Source: Catonia carolina
Lineage: Eukaryota > Arthropoda > Insecta > Hemiptera > Achilidae
Reading direction: 5' to 3'
NCBI GenBank assembly: GCA_035578175.1
Contig: JAQMRL010000001.1
Coordinates: 430,107,545 to 430,171,544, forward strand
Length of the DNA: 64,000 nt
Shown here: positions 35,003 to 46,741 of the stretch, piece by piece
Numbering within the stretch: the first letter of the stretch is position 1
How the letters are laid out: every line of letters begins with the position of its first letter
The notes under the pieces: generated by a model
What the model was told of the DNA's origin: nothing
What the model saw: the letters and a program-made list of their open reading frames with translations, nothing else
Databases searched by the model: none
Program-made: the position numbers and the translations under genes

Positions 35003-35956
35003 GGGGAGATTGCACGATGGTTTTAACTCAAAATTTTGATTTTTGGTTTTTTACGTTTTTCAATAGTTCAGGCCTAGATCTAGTTTAAACCACAGAAACA
35101 TTAAATTACGTCAAAAAAATGTTTATGTAAAAATTAAATTTTTATCAGAATTACACAGAAAAATTATCATTTTACGTAGAACGAATATTTTTTCATAATT
35201 TTTTTTTTAATTCGTTTATTTAACGTCGCATGAAATACTGCGGTCATTATCGACGACGTTGGGTTGGAACTGTGAAGGATGAAATGATTATTTGTAACGC
35301 ATGAAAATATGATGTGCCTGAGTGGGATTCGAACCCAAGACCGCATGATGAGAGGCGAGCACGTTACCAACTACGCCAATGCGGCCGGCATTGGCGTAAT
35401 CATAATAATTTTATACTGCTCGTTTTAGTGCAAAGAGAATTTTTGTTTTTAAAATATCTGCACCACGGTTTTTAATTTTCTCAGCTGTTGGTTCAGCTTT
35501 CTAAACAACTGTTGATGAGAAATTTACTTGTTTGTGTACATATATTGTTTTTGATTTGTGCCTTCTTGTTTCTTACCTTTTCCCGTAAATTTAGATTTTT
35601 TAACACTAAGGTAAATTTTTATCAGAGAACAATAAACCTACCAGGCTGAAATTTTTACTAGTTAATTATCTTGTATAGCCACATATACCGACATTTTTAT
35701 GACTTCCTCAGGTGCTCCAAAAATTAGTAATACGTAAACACGTGGAAAACAATTTGTAAAAATTTTATGTTATACGTAAATTTTTAAAAGAAAAGGTATG
35801 GTCCAAAAATTAAATTGAAAAAATGTCAGTAGCTCGAGAAGAATCCCAACACCTATAGTGTGTAAGGTTTCATTTCCCTATCTTTTACCAATGCTATGAA
35901 AATGTACCTAAAAATAGCAAATTTATCATTAGTGGGATAAAAAGTAGAGTCTCCCC
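35003..35956 (+). mobile_element. TTAA-flanked DNA element, copy 2, split by a SINE
   Basis: Starts TTAA-GGGGAGATTGCACGATGG and ends GAGTCTCCCC followed by TTTTAA. About 750 bp without the SINE at 35,201. It is inserted in a (TG)n repeat. No open frame. Confidence 0.72.
35201..35399 (-). mobile_element. tRNA-derived SINE (family S1)
   Basis: Head like that of 12,842 (B box GGTTCGAATCC on the minus strand). The flanking duplication TCATAAT is at 35194-35200 and 35400-35406. The matching site in copy 1 of the host element (about 22,145) is empty. Confidence 0.85.
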
Positions 35957-36160
35957 TTTTAAACAATCCCATTTTTTTTTAAGGATTTCGATGAGCAAAA
36001 TACAGAAACACACTAATTGACACTAAACTAAGCGTTGTAGAAAAAAGTAAAATAAAATTTGCTGGTTTTTAATTTCATACAACTTTTATTTAATACAAGT
36101 TTGCTCTAAAAAGAATATTTAGGCCGCAATCTTATAAAAAAAAAAATTAACTAATTTGTT

Positions 36161-36949
36161 GTTGCGACCTTAAATAAATGTACATTTCAAAAATTGATTA
36201 TTTCTGGCTACCATACATTTGGATTTATTCAAACAATCCTGGATTTAGAATTGTCCGGGTTTGGAAAAGTAAATATCCGGGATTAAAAATATCTGCTAAA
36301 AAATATATCGTGAAATTACATTAGCATAAAATAATTATTTATACGAGAAGTTACACTATTTCGTCAGTTATAGCTCAAATGAGAAAAACTTCTACTGTCT
36401 GCGTTGCGTTATATTAGTTAAATACTGTACAGTGTTATCATAGATGACTGTCGAGGTACAGCGGATTCTTTACACTGCACGTACGTTTATTCCCTATCGT
36501 CTCATCGAACCCTTATAATAATATAGAGCAAGGGGGATAGCAATGCAAATAAATCAATTTCAGTCGTTAGGTTACGGAACCGGAAACGAAAGGAGAGAGA
36601 AGGTATTAAGAAAACAAACAATGAATTTAAATAAATTTAACCCACATATATTATGTGATAATATTACGGATGAGCAATTCAAATATTTCTACCGCTGCAC
36701 AATCCACCCCCATCTATACCACCCCCATCACACCTACAAACTTTTAAGTATTAAACGAGAAAATTCTAGTCATGAAAATAGTATTCTGATTATCAAGAAA
36801 ATTTTCAAGCAATAAAATTAGAATTAATTGCTACTTTTGTTTATTCACTATTTTATTTTAAAATAAATAATACTGTTTATAACTGTTTTATATATTTAAA
36901 GATTACTCGCGTATCTCTGGCTCTTAGGCAGTAAATCTCAACTCTTCCT
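36161..36949. other. AT-rich spacer
   Basis: The 90-codon open frame at 36,543-36,815 matches nothing I know and I leave it uncalled. Confidence 0.35.
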
Positions 36950-36956
36950 TTGAAAA

Positions 36957-37235
36957 TAAAGTACTCGTGTACAAAGTAATACTCAAACTAGTTTGGACGT
37001 ATGGGTTAGAGCTATGGGGAATAGAATATAGAAATAAAATTATAGAATTATATAGAATATAGAAATTTGCAGCGCTTCCAATCAAAATACCGGAGACTAA
37101 TCACTGCAGCCCCATGGTACGTAACCAATGAAATCCTACACAATGACCTAAACCTGCCCTTCATAAAAGAAGAAATTAAACAACAAAGCGAAAAGAAATT
37201 TACAAAACTAGAAGACCATCATATTTAATTTGTAT
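36957..37235 (+). pseudogene. Jockey-like LINE RT C-terminal scrap
   Basis: Reads VLVYKVILKLVWTYGLELWG, then RFQSKYRRLITAAPWYVTN and LNLPFIKEEI in a shifted frame. This is the region downstream of the RT core in Jockey-type LINEs, the same region as in the element at 59.1 kb. Confidence 0.65.
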
Positions 37236-37680
37236 AAAACCAAAAATAACGGAAGCTACTGCGAATAACGGATTGGTTTACGCAAAATATATGAACTAAA
37301 CTTGAGTAAACAGGACAGTAAAACTATATATAGATCAGTGCTGTATTTAAGACACAAAAAGAAAGGATAGGCCTATAGTAATCAAACTTCCGACACGAAC
37401 TACTGAAAATGCATGATGTGGCTAACGCTATTAAGAAGAAAACACTTTAAAACTCAAGGCCGTTGAATAATGGAGTAACACGCAGGCTCATACTGTTGAC
37501 AGACAACCGGCATAGTTAAAAATTTGAACATTTGTCACTAAAACCGATATGTGGTTTTAACCGATGTCACTAAAAACGATATTATTTTATATTGCACGTT
37601 ATAGCAAAACAACCTTTCCATGGAATATTGGTCACACTAACCGATAGGTTACTGTATGTGATAACTATTTTCTAAAATAT

Positions 37681-38303
37681 TGTGACGATATCGAAGAGGA
37701 GTGTGGTTCAAGAGAGTTCTGGAAATTCATAAAGTGTTGAATAGTAGATAATAGAGTGACAAAGTAACAATAGGGTTAGTTATAAAAGGATATTTAAAAA
37801 GGGCCGTGTATAATAAGGTAGGGTCATTGTCGTACAACTATTTGTGAAAGAGTCGGTTGGTTACCTGTAACACCTTTTATTCTATTGTGACTTGTTTACA
37901 TTAGTTAACCAATAAAAGGATTTTTGTATTTTATTATTTGCATCGAATCTTTCTGTCTTTCGAGAAATATCTTTTGATCTACCTATATAAAGAGAGCCCC
38001 GAGTGCGGTCAGGAGTTAGTATTCGTTTGATCTTTGACGAGTGTTTATGGTGTGTGCTATCGGTACGTTAGAACAGGTCAACGGTTTTGAGGCATTGTAT
38101 TGTATAATTTTTGTGTATGTGCATTCTGTATAATTGTTTGTAAGTAGTACTAAGTAAATTATTTAAGTTATTTATTGTACTATTACTTCATTATAATTAG
38201 TTTATTCTTTATTTTGTAAATCTTCTAGTTGTAATAAATACTTGTAATTTTAAACTTTAGTGTAATAATTGAAGAGCTTAGTGGATGAAGGTGTTATGTA
38301 ACA
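37681..38303 (+). mobile_element. Candidate solo LTR
   Basis: Begins TGTGACGATATCG and ends ATGTAACA (imperfect TGTGAC/TGTTAC inverted ends), flanked by AAAATAT on both sides (37674-37680 and 38304-38310). Inside are a TATA box (CTATATAAAG at about 37,982) followed by GAGCCCCGAGTGCGGTCAG, typical of Ty3-type LTRs, and an AATAAA-containing stretch near 38,234. A 7-bp duplication would be long for this class, so the limits are tentative. Confidence 0.5.
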
Positions 38304-39430
38304 AAAATATAGTTTAGTGGAAATAACTGTGAAAGAATTAAGGCCAATACCTTCATGAAAATTTTGTCTTATGCAATTAAAAGTTCTTAAAAGTTTACTT
38401 TTCATTGTCACTTTTTTATTAGATTTATCGAGCGTCGACTACCATTGTCATATGACACTTATTCTTACGCATACAACACTTTCATCAACTAAAAAGTCTT
38501 TATTGTACACTGTATCATCTATTAATGGATTAACGGATATTTAATAATATAAAGTACTTGTAAAGACTTTATAAGGGACATTTTAAAGGACCACAAAATG
38601 AATATTAATGACGATGATAGGTGTTCATTTCTACATTTAACCGTTATTACAGTAAAAAGATGTCTAATAGATTGAAGTGAATTCTGGTAGAAGAAGGTGT
38701 CAAATGATCTTAACATCTCAATCCTGTACAAACCTTAAAATTTAGCAGTGCATAATCCGTTCATCCTGTAGTATTTCCGTAAACTGTAGATGTACAACGT
38801 TCTATGTCATCTACGTAACTGAGTATCCACTTAACACCTTCAGCAATCACAAAAAATACATTTTTAGAAAATTGTTACATAGAACCTTCATCCACTCAGC
38901 TCTTCAATATTTAATTACCTAGATCCCGAAACGGACCTTACCGATAAGTGTCAGAATATCTTTATCAATAAGATTTAACATGCTGTTTACGGGAATATCA
39001 CTTATTTACTTTTATAAAACATTTTAAAATAATTAATTAATTAATTACTATATAATATTATCAATCGATTACCATATAAGGGTATAGTTTAATAATGATT
39101 ATACGTTATTATAAGATTATTACGTGGCTTTAATATCGTGACATTCTGACTTTAACTCTTAGATGCACGAGTAATTTGTAGAATGCAATGATATTAATAT
39201 TATACTGTCGTAAATTTCAAACATGTTGCACATAATTTCACTAATGGTATTGTTTCTTAATAAATTATAATTTATGTTCTCGATATTGTATAAATTAACA
39301 TTCGTACAATGAAAATAAAGTAATGTGTTATTAATTATTAATTTTTGTTTACGATAAATTACAAGTAACTATGAAAAAATTACTTAAACTTAACATGGCA
39401 AGAGAAGGGAACTTAGTGATTTTTCTCCTA
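38304..39430. other. AT-rich DNA with an inverted LTR-end match
   Basis: 38,874-38,917 is an inverted, about 85% identical copy of the last 40 bp of the candidate LTR (38,262-38,303), including ATGAAGG and TATGTAACA. No gene. Confidence 0.45.
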
Positions 39431-39435
39431 GCAAA

Positions 39436-39590
39436 ACATTGAGGGGATCCTTCCTTCAGGCATTCTCTCTATGTGGTCCATCCATCGATTTCGATATTAT
39501 AGAATCTTCCCATTCAGGTTATAAACATCCAGTTCCGTTCTTATGTCCTCATTTCTTAATTAGACCCTACAAGTGCAACCCTTTGTTCTT
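39436..39590 (-). pseudogene. LINE RT C-terminal scrap
   Basis: The minus strand reads LRNEDIRTELDVYNLNGK and, after a stop, MDHIERMPEGRIPS, matching the same C-terminal region as 11,348 and 28,630. Confidence 0.55.
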
Positions 39591-40169
39591 CGAAGAAATC
39601 GTATCTCTGTAGGCCTATTCTACTCTTGTGTGGTCTGGTATAGATACTGAAGTCACGAGATTGCCTTTTGTGAATGTATGGGCTGTGAGAAAGGGAATAG
39701 AAATATTTGCAGTGCTGACAACTTCAACAGTGAGACACTCGTCGTACATTTCACTACCGTGCAGTGTCTACATACATTTTTAGACCAATCAGAACGTTTG
39801 CAGCATTGTCAGATTGTATCAATGTATCGCCTGACAAACATTACGCGCGCATGCGTATAAGAGCCACAGTAGTTCACTCGTGTCTTGCATCTCGTACTGA
39901 ACACGTCCATTATAGAGCGTGTTAACATGCAATACTTTATAATATAATCAGCTGGTTGTATGGTTATATATGGTTCATAGGTGATAATTGTTATTGAAAG
40001 ATAAAAAAAATGGCTGACAAAATATATAACAGAGCTACAAGAGCAAGTATTGGTAAAATTGCTGGCAAGTCATTGGCTAGCTAAGAAGTGGGTAGGGGGC
40101 AATGCGTACGTTCAGGCTCATCAACTTTGAAAAATAGTATAGTGTTCCTAGGTATGAAAACGTTGAAAA

Positions 40170-40435
40170 TTACTGTTGTCGATAACCTAATCTATTAGGA
40201 CATCATTAGGTCTTGGGTTCGAATCCCATTCAGGCAAGGCATATTTTCATGCGTTACAAAATCATTTCATCCTTCACCGTTAGAATTATTAGTAATTATC
40301 AGAATTAACAGGCTCGTCCTATGCGGGAATTAGTATATATGTTAATGTAAATGTATTTTGTATTTAATAAAAAATTCATTCATTCATTCATTCAATTGCA
40401 GAACAGTCGGACGTTAAACCAAAAAACAAAACAAA
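40170..40435 (+). mobile_element. tRNA-derived SINE (family S1) with a nested ~110-bp insert
   Basis: B box region GGTCTTGGGTTCGAATCCC and tail GCAGAACAGTCGGACGTTAAA as in the other S1 copies. The tail is interrupted between AGTAATT and GCAGAAC by about 110 bp that ends in four ATTC units. The head upstream of the B box is decayed. Confidence 0.7.
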
Positions 40436-40956
40436 AATCAGATTTAAATTTAAATATTGCGAAATGAAGTAAATAAATAAAATTTATTTATTTAAATAAT
40501 AAATATTATATCTGATATTTTAAAAATTTGGTGTTGAGAATGGGAAGGTTATAATGCTGCACAGAACGCAAAAATGAGATTGTCCAGGCATCGCTTGGAG
40601 TGGCCAAGGGAACTGTGCAAAAACAGTTGACAATCAAACATTACACTAAAACTAAAATTAGTTACAATTAATTTTCAGTACTTTAAAGTGTTCATATTAA
40701 TAAATAAACTTATTAATTATCCACTGAAACGTTTACAGTAGTAATAAAAAACAAAAACAAAACAGATAGTACGAGATTAAAATTAAATTAAATTAATTAC
40801 TCGTAAGCTGATTAAAATTAATTTATGACACAATACAATTCATGATACAATACAAAATTCATGACAATACAAAAACACATTAACAGTTCATTAAAGAAAT
40901 TTAACCATAATTTGATATACCTAGAAAAGGTAACTACTTAAATTTTTATAGAAAAT
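40436..40956. other. AT-rich spacer
   Basis: I see no gene. Confidence 0.35.
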
Positions 40957-40960
40957 ATTT

Positions 40961-42136
40961 TGTAATGAGACAAATTTAGTGCACACCTGCTGTTGTTTAC
41001 ATTTGAATCTATTTAAATAAATCTGAATAATTCCAGCTGATTAAGATGAAATATTTAAAAATTATTTAATTCTAATAAACAAAAATATGGTTACTAGGCA
41101 ACTAAGAAAAAGCAAATAGAAATTGTAAATTATTTTAGTGGGGGACTGGAGGCCGAACCAAGCGAGTAGGTCCCTCATTCGTTCTTAAAAAATAGTAATA
41201 AATATATTGTAACGAACCAAACCAGCTACAGTAAAGTCTGTTTATGTTTGCTATAGTTGAAAGTATAAACAAACTCCAGCTGATTGGAAGGTAAACATTA
41301 TTTAAAACTATTTAATTTATATTATAAAAATATTGAAAAGAAAGTTATTTATATGGTTGCTAGGAAACTATAAGAAGAATAATTATGAATTTTGTGAGGA
41401 AGATGGCGACTGTGGTTCCAGACATCGAACATGATGGATGGTCCACACCTCAGTGAAAAAAGTTTAAGTTAAAATAAATTTAAAAGACTATACAATGTAA
41501 AAGTGAAACTATATTTAAAACGACGTATAATTTAAAAATGAACGGGACATATTAACATTAAAAAATATTAAATTAAATAAGTGAGAATTTAAAACATAAT
41601 AAAACATTTGATATAACGTACATGCTGAAAAAATGTGATAAATCATTAAATAGAATTTATACAAGATAATTGATTTCATTTATTTCATAGCTAATTCGGT
41701 ATTCAGCTTGTGTGTAGTATTAGTATACTACAATATAATAAATAGTAAATATAAATAAATAGTAATAAATATAACGTTCATGTTATTAAAAGAGACACAA
41801 ATTATTCAACCTTATAATAATAGTGATTATCTGGTAGCTTTTCAATGGCAGATGTATGAAAACCATAACAATAACCATTCGTTCAATTATGTAATTATGA
41901 AAATATATTAATTGAATAAAACTTATAATGATTTAATGTGAATAATGTTTTATTGAATGAAATAAGGGACAAGGTAAATGAAAATTAATAAGATCAAACT
42001 ATGAAAGCTGATACAACACCAATAAAGAATACAATATTAATGTAATTCATTATAAATTGGCATTCTCTTGTGAGGGATAATTTAATTATACTACAAATTT
42101 GGCATATCCTCGTGGGGATAAATTTAGTTCTCTTCA
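40961..42136 (+). repeat. 5' LTR (enlarged by a nested solo LTR)
   Basis: Starts TGTAATGAGAC and ends TTTAGTTCTCTTCA. Without the 529-bp insertion it is about 647 bp, against 671 bp for the 3' LTR. Confidence 0.82.
41208..41732 (+). mobile_element. Nested solo LTR inside the 5' LTR
   Basis: 525 bp starting TGTAACGAACC and ending ATACTACA, flanked by ATAT (41204-41207 and 41733-41736). The 3' LTR shows the empty site (AAATATATAATAAATAG at about 43,532). Blocks such as CCAGCTGATT and ATGGTTGCTAGG-AACTA are shared with the host LTR, so a sister subfamily inserted here and then lost its body by LTR-LTR recombination. Confidence 0.82.
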
Positions 42137-42287
42137 AATTTAGCAACCCGATTGTGGGGAAGGATTCATCGACTTTGGAGGAATCAAATGAAGTAATTGG
42201 GAATGAATAACAACAATAATAAAGAATACAAAATAATGAATACAATATTAATTTAATTATTTACTCACGATTTACAGGATCGAATTC

Positions 42288-42650
42288 ATGACTTTGGAAA
42301 CATCATATAACCCAGTGAGTATGAGTGAAAATAATAATGATAGTAATGATAGTCGGAACACTATGATTATAAATATGTTTCAACAACTTATGAGTTTGAT
42401 AACTCAACAAAAAAGTGAACTAAAAAGTGAACTAGGGGACAAAATAGATAAGCAGGCAGATAAAATAGGTGAGCAGACAGACAACATAACCCAACATAGA
42501 AAAGAATTTTTATTTCATAGAAAAGAATTAGCTGAGAAAATAAATGGTTTGGATTGTAGATTAGATAAACGAGAAAGGGCGATTAGAGAACTTAGAGAAG
42601 GGATCAAACAGGATAATGTAAAAATAATAGAGAATATAAGAAAAGTCTAG
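42288..42650 (+). CDS. Coiled-coil, Gag-like remnant of the LTR element
   Basis: 120 codons in the internal region, starting MTLETSYNPVSMSENN. From about residue 40 on it is rich in Lys, Glu, Gln and Asp with heptad-like spacing (QQKSELKSELGDKIDKQADK), suggesting a coiled coil. Position just after the 5' LTR and composition fit the N-terminal part of a Gag protein, but I see no zinc knuckle and no motif that proves it. The reading continues in another frame past the stop at 42,650, so it is probably decayed. Confidence 0.5.
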   Translation: MTLETSYNPVSMSENNNDSNDSRNTMIINMFQQLMSLITQQKSELKSELGDKIDKQADKIGEQTDNITQHRKEFLFHRKELAEKINGLDCRLDKRERAIRELREGIKQDNVKIIENIRKV

Positions 42651-43085
42651 AAGATATTAACAAAAATATTAAACCAATACAAAAAGGAGTACAAAATATT
42701 GTAACAGATAGTAATAACAATAAGAATAATGATAAAAATGTGAGAGAAAAACAAATATTTGAGGTTATATCAACAAAAAAATAATTTGGGTGATGGTTTG
42801 AAAGAATTAAGAAATCAAGAAATAATAGATGGTCAAGTAATCACGGATCTTTCATTGGAAAAAGAAATTCAATCTGATTTAACAGAAAATAGCAAGAAAT
42901 ATTTAAAAGTAATAAACAATGAAAAAGTGATTTCATAGGTTATGAACAAATTAATCTATGAAAGTATGAATGTTGTAAATAGATGTGTTAAATAAAGTAA
43001 CTGGAAACCGAATATAGGTATATATACAAATCACAATAAATGTGAAAAAGAAATTAATGTACATTATGTTGTTATTTGTGTTTTG

Positions 43086-43147
43086 TTGTGTTATGTTTAT
43101 AGTTTATAGTTTATGTTTATAGTTTATAGTTTATAGTTTATAGTTTA
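43086..43147 (+). repeat. TTTATAG heptamer tandem repeat
   Basis: About seven units of TTTATAG, some as TTTATG, just upstream of the 3' LTR. Confidence 0.8.
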
Positions 43148-43295
43148 TTTGGATAGTAAGTATTGTAAGGTTGCTTAGTAACACAATTTTAAAACATTTT
43201 GGCCATATTTTTTCTTTAAATTTATCAAACAAATTCAAAATTTAGATTATAATAAAAATTTTTCTTTGTTTTCAAAATTTAAAGGCGGGGATATT

Positions 43296-43966
43296 TGTAA
43301 TGAGACAAATTTAGTGCACACCTGGTGTTGTTTACATTTGAATCTATTTAAATAAATCTGAATAATTCCAGCTGATTAAGATGAAATATTTAAAAATTAT
43401 TTAATTCTAATAAACAAAAATATGGTTACTAGGCAACTAAGAAAAAGCAAATAGAAATTGTAAATTATTTTAGTGGGGGACTGGAGGCCGAACCAAGCGA
43501 GTAGGTCCCTCATTCGTTCTTAAAAAATAGTAATAAATATATAATAAATAGTAAATATAAATAAATAGTAATAAATATAACGTTCATGTTATTAAAAGAG
43601 ACACAAATTATTCAACCTTACAATAATAGTGATTATCTGGTAGCTTTTCAATGGCAGATGTATGAAAACCATAACAATAACCATTCGTTCAATTATGTAA
43701 TTATGAAAATATATTAATTGAATAAAACTTATAATGATTTAATGTGAATAATGTTTTATTGAATGAAATAAGGGACAAGGTAAAATGAAGAAATAATAAA
43801 ATCAAACGTGAAAGCTGAGGCAAAACAAATAAAGAAATCAATATCAATATTAATTTATTACATTAATACATTTAGTTTTCTTCAAATTGGCATATCCTTG
43901 TGGGGAGTAATAATAGTTCTCTTCAAATTTGGCATACCCTCGTGGGGATAAATTTAGTTCTCTTCA
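43296..43966 (+). repeat. 3' LTR
   Basis: 671 bp, TGTAATGAGAC to TCTCTTCA. It contains two GGCATAYCCTYGTGGGG repeats near its end. It serves as the empty-site reference for the nested solo LTR. Confidence 0.85.
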
Positions 43967-43970
43967 ATTT

Positions 43971-44626
43971 TAATAATGTACTTATAGCGAAATACGTAAT
44001 ACAAAATTTTATTTTCAAATAAACATTCAATTTGATATACACTCTACAATGTCGTATGGGTTTTCTTACGTTTCCAATTCGTTTTGGCAGACATACATGT
44101 GGGTCGTATTAGCATATTATAATGGAATATTCTGTTTCTATCTTATATTTTCTATTCACACATTTGTACTTACTATTTACTTAAAAAGAAATTTAACGAA
44201 AGCGTTTCAAATTCATCCTGTCCTTTATCAAGAATGATAAGGTACATTGTTATAACCGAATAGTCGATACTCCTTTATTTTCAGCAGATTTAAGTTACGA
44301 TTATGTTAAAAATTAAAATGGAATCTTTATTCCTGTATATATTTATTCAGGTCATTCTCGTTATGTGGTATATCTTTGTTATCAGACATAATGTAATAAA
44401 TTCTTACTTTTAATTATTATGGAGATCCTACTGATTTTTGCCACTTTCCGTATGTTTTAGCCCAGGGCTTCTGTCTTCCCAGTTACCCTCCGTGAGATTA
44501 ATTTTTTGTAACTTCATCCAAGAAACTTCAGATGGGTGTATAGATCATGTCAACTTAAAACTGATAAGGTTTTAGCGCTATGTTAAATTCATATATTACC
44601 ACTACTTGCTTGTTTAAATAAGATTG
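43971..44626. other. AT-rich spacer
   Basis: I see no gene; the 62-codon frame at 44,049 is unsupported. Confidence 0.35.
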
Positions 44627-44751
44627 TTAACCCTTTATAGGTCTTTGGTAAGTATACGTACTTACCACTGGCAATAAGGTCGAATTTTTTTAAGAATAAG
44701 CGTAGAGTTGAACTCTATTGGCATTTTATGGTTTTATAGATGTTCTCTGGT

Positions 44752-46289
44752 CTCTTCTTCTTTAGGTGCCGTCTTCGTTCCGAAGTTTGGCTATCATCAA
44801 AGCTATGCGTATTCTTGATACTGCAGATCTAAACAGTTGGCAGTTGTTGCAATTGAACCATTCTCTTAAGTTCTTCAACCATGAATTCCTTCTTCTGCCT
44901 ATGGATCTTGTGCCAATTATTTTTCCCTGGATAATAAGTTGCAACAACTGGTATTTATCTCCCCTCACAACATGTCCCAAATACTGCAATTTGCGCTTCT
45001 TAATCGTTAGTATCAATTCTTTCTCCTTTTGCATCCTTCTCAAAACCTCCACGTTAGTCACTCTCTCTGTCCACGATACTCTCAGTATCCTACGATACAT
45101 CCACATTTCGAATGCCTCCACCCTCTTGGTATCGATCTTTTTCAATGTCCACGCCTCCATTCCATAGAAAAGAACTGAGAGCACGTAGCATCTCACAAGG
45201 CGAATTTTAAGCTCAAGGCTTAGATCTCTTCCACAGAACACCTTTTTCATTTTAGTAAATGTGACTCTAGCTTTTTCCACTCTGATCCTGATTTCTTCAG
45301 AACTATCATTATGTTCGTTGATAACAGTTCCTAGGTAGTTATACTTTCTCACCCTTTCAACTTTTTGACCATGTATAGTTATGTCAGGAAAGGTTTGTGG
45401 TGATTTAGATACCACCATTATTTTTGTTTTGTTGATGTTAAGTGTTAGTCCGTATTCTTCACTGGATTCTACTATTCTGTTAATTAGTATCTGAAGATCT
45501 TCTGGAGTTTCTGCCATTATAACCGTGTCATCAGCATACCTTAAGTTGTTTATTGGAGTGCCATTTATTCTAATACCTATATCTTGCTCTGACAGTGCTC
45601 TGTTCATGATATCTTCTGAATATAGGTTGAACAGGATTGGTGAGAGTATACATCCCTGTCTTACGCCTCTCTTAATCTCGATTTCCTCCGTTGTCTCTTG
45701 CTCTATTCGAATATTCGCTCGTTGATTATAGTAAATCTTGGAAATAATCCTGATGTCCCTCCTATCCAATCCTTTCTCCACCAGCAGTCTCATTAGATGA
45801 TCATGACGTACTTTATCAAATGCCTTATTATAGTCAATAAAGCACATATATATATTTTGATTCACATCTAGACATCTCTGGCACATGACGTTAAGCGCAA
45901 ATAGTGCTTCCCTTGTTCCAAGTCCGTTCCGAAATCCGAACTGAGTAGCACCAATATCCACGTCTAGTTTTCTGTGAATTCTTGCGTGAATCACTTTGAG
46001 GAGTACTTTTAATGTGTGTCCCATTAGGCTTATTGTGCGATAGTCCGTGCATTGTTTTGCGTTTGCCTTCTTTGGTATAGGGACAAAGGTTGACAGGAGC
46101 CATTCCTTTGGTATTTCTCCTGTTTTGTCGATGTAATTACAAAGGTCAACCAGAGTGTTCACTGAATCACCTTCCACAAGCTTGAGAAGTTCCGATGTAA
46201 GCCAGTCCGGACCAGGTGCCTTACCATTCTTCATTGTTTTTATAGCGTATAGTACTTCTTCCTTAGTTATTTCTGGTCCTTCATCGCCT
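44752..46289 (-). mobile_element. Young 5'-truncated RTE-like LINE
   Basis: 1,538 bp with an 11-bp perfect duplication TGTTCTCTGGT (44741-44751 and 46290-46300). The coding frame runs from the truncated 5' end to a stop directly followed by a short GAA-type tail, with almost no 3' UTR. That layout fits the RTE clade. The long intact frame suggests recent insertion. Confidence 0.9.
44762..46289 (-). CDS. Non-LTR retrotransposon reverse transcriptase (5'-truncated)
   Basis: Open from the truncation to a stop at 44,762; the first Met (46,234) gives 490 residues but is not a real start. Counting from it: NGKAPGPD (3-10); FIDYNKAFD (132-140) with the first catalytic Asp; GVRQGCILSP (190-199); catalytic YADD (233-236); LFYGMEAWTL; and a C-terminal YLGHVVRG...GRRRNSWLKNLREWF tail. 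The protein copies LINE RNA at a nicked target. The N-terminal endonuclease domain is missing, so this copy cannot move alone. Two relatives lie at 21.4 and 51.7 kb. Confidence 0.9.
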
Positions 46290-46741
46290 TGTTCTCTGGT
46301 AAGTGTAGGCTATCCAAAATTTGAAATTAGTGCTCAGCGACCATTTGCTTTACGAGTTACACGATTGTGGTTAGGATTCATACTAGCATATATGCTACCA
46401 TGTTGTTTTGTTGTTACTTTTGTACAGTGCTTAGAAAGTTCGAGTTTTTTACGGGAAAGCAAGCATTCATGCTAATATAAAGTTAAGATAAGTTATTCTA
46501 CATATTTTTCTGCTATATAGGACTACAAGTTGTTTTAATAAGCATTCTTACCACTAAACATTATGTGATACCCATTTCAACAAACGTACCTTGGTAAGTA
46601 TACTTCCAGAGCTTAACATAAAAAAAGAAATATCTTTCTTTTCTGGCACCAGAAATACATTATTCAATTCCCTATAAAACAAAATTTATTATTTTACAAC
46701 ATGCATATTTTTCCCCGTAGTACTGCCCTATAAAGGGTTAA

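Larger units (their letters stand above)
34770..36160 (-). repeat. (TG)n-family repeat, 3' part, split by a TTAA element
   Basis: The right-end motif of the family (inverted: AAATCTGGTGTGAAAAC) is at 34,770, and the two tandem modules lie on either side of the 35,003-35,956 insert. The insertion site within the family reads GCCGCAATC-TTAA. Confidence 0.6.
40961..43966 (+). mobile_element. Non-autonomous LTR retrotransposon
   Basis: Two LTRs (40,961-42,136 and 43,296-43,966) flank a 1.16-kb internal region, with a 4-bp duplication ATTT outside (40957-40960 and 43967-43970). A purine-rich tract (AAAGGCGGGGATATT) sits directly before the 3' LTR. There is no protease, reverse transcriptase or integrase; only a short coiled-coil frame remains. 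Apart from a nested insertion the LTRs are very similar over their first 240 bp and more diverged near their ends. Confidence 0.85.
44631..46737. mobile_element. piggyBac-like TTAA element holding a LINE
   Basis: Ends CCCTTTATAGG and its inverted copy CCTATAAAGGG, flanked by TTAA (44627-44630 and 46738-46741). This is the piggyBac signature. Without the LINE the element is about 558 bp, with no transposase, so it is a MITE. GGTAAGTATAC occurs near the left end and again internally. Confidence 0.8.

Noticed and set aside
36543..36815. 90-codon open frame
   Set aside because: No recognisable domain, no promoter or splice context that I can defend.
46155..46475. 106-codon open frame, plus strand
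   Set aside because: Antisense shadow of the LINE reverse transcriptase.
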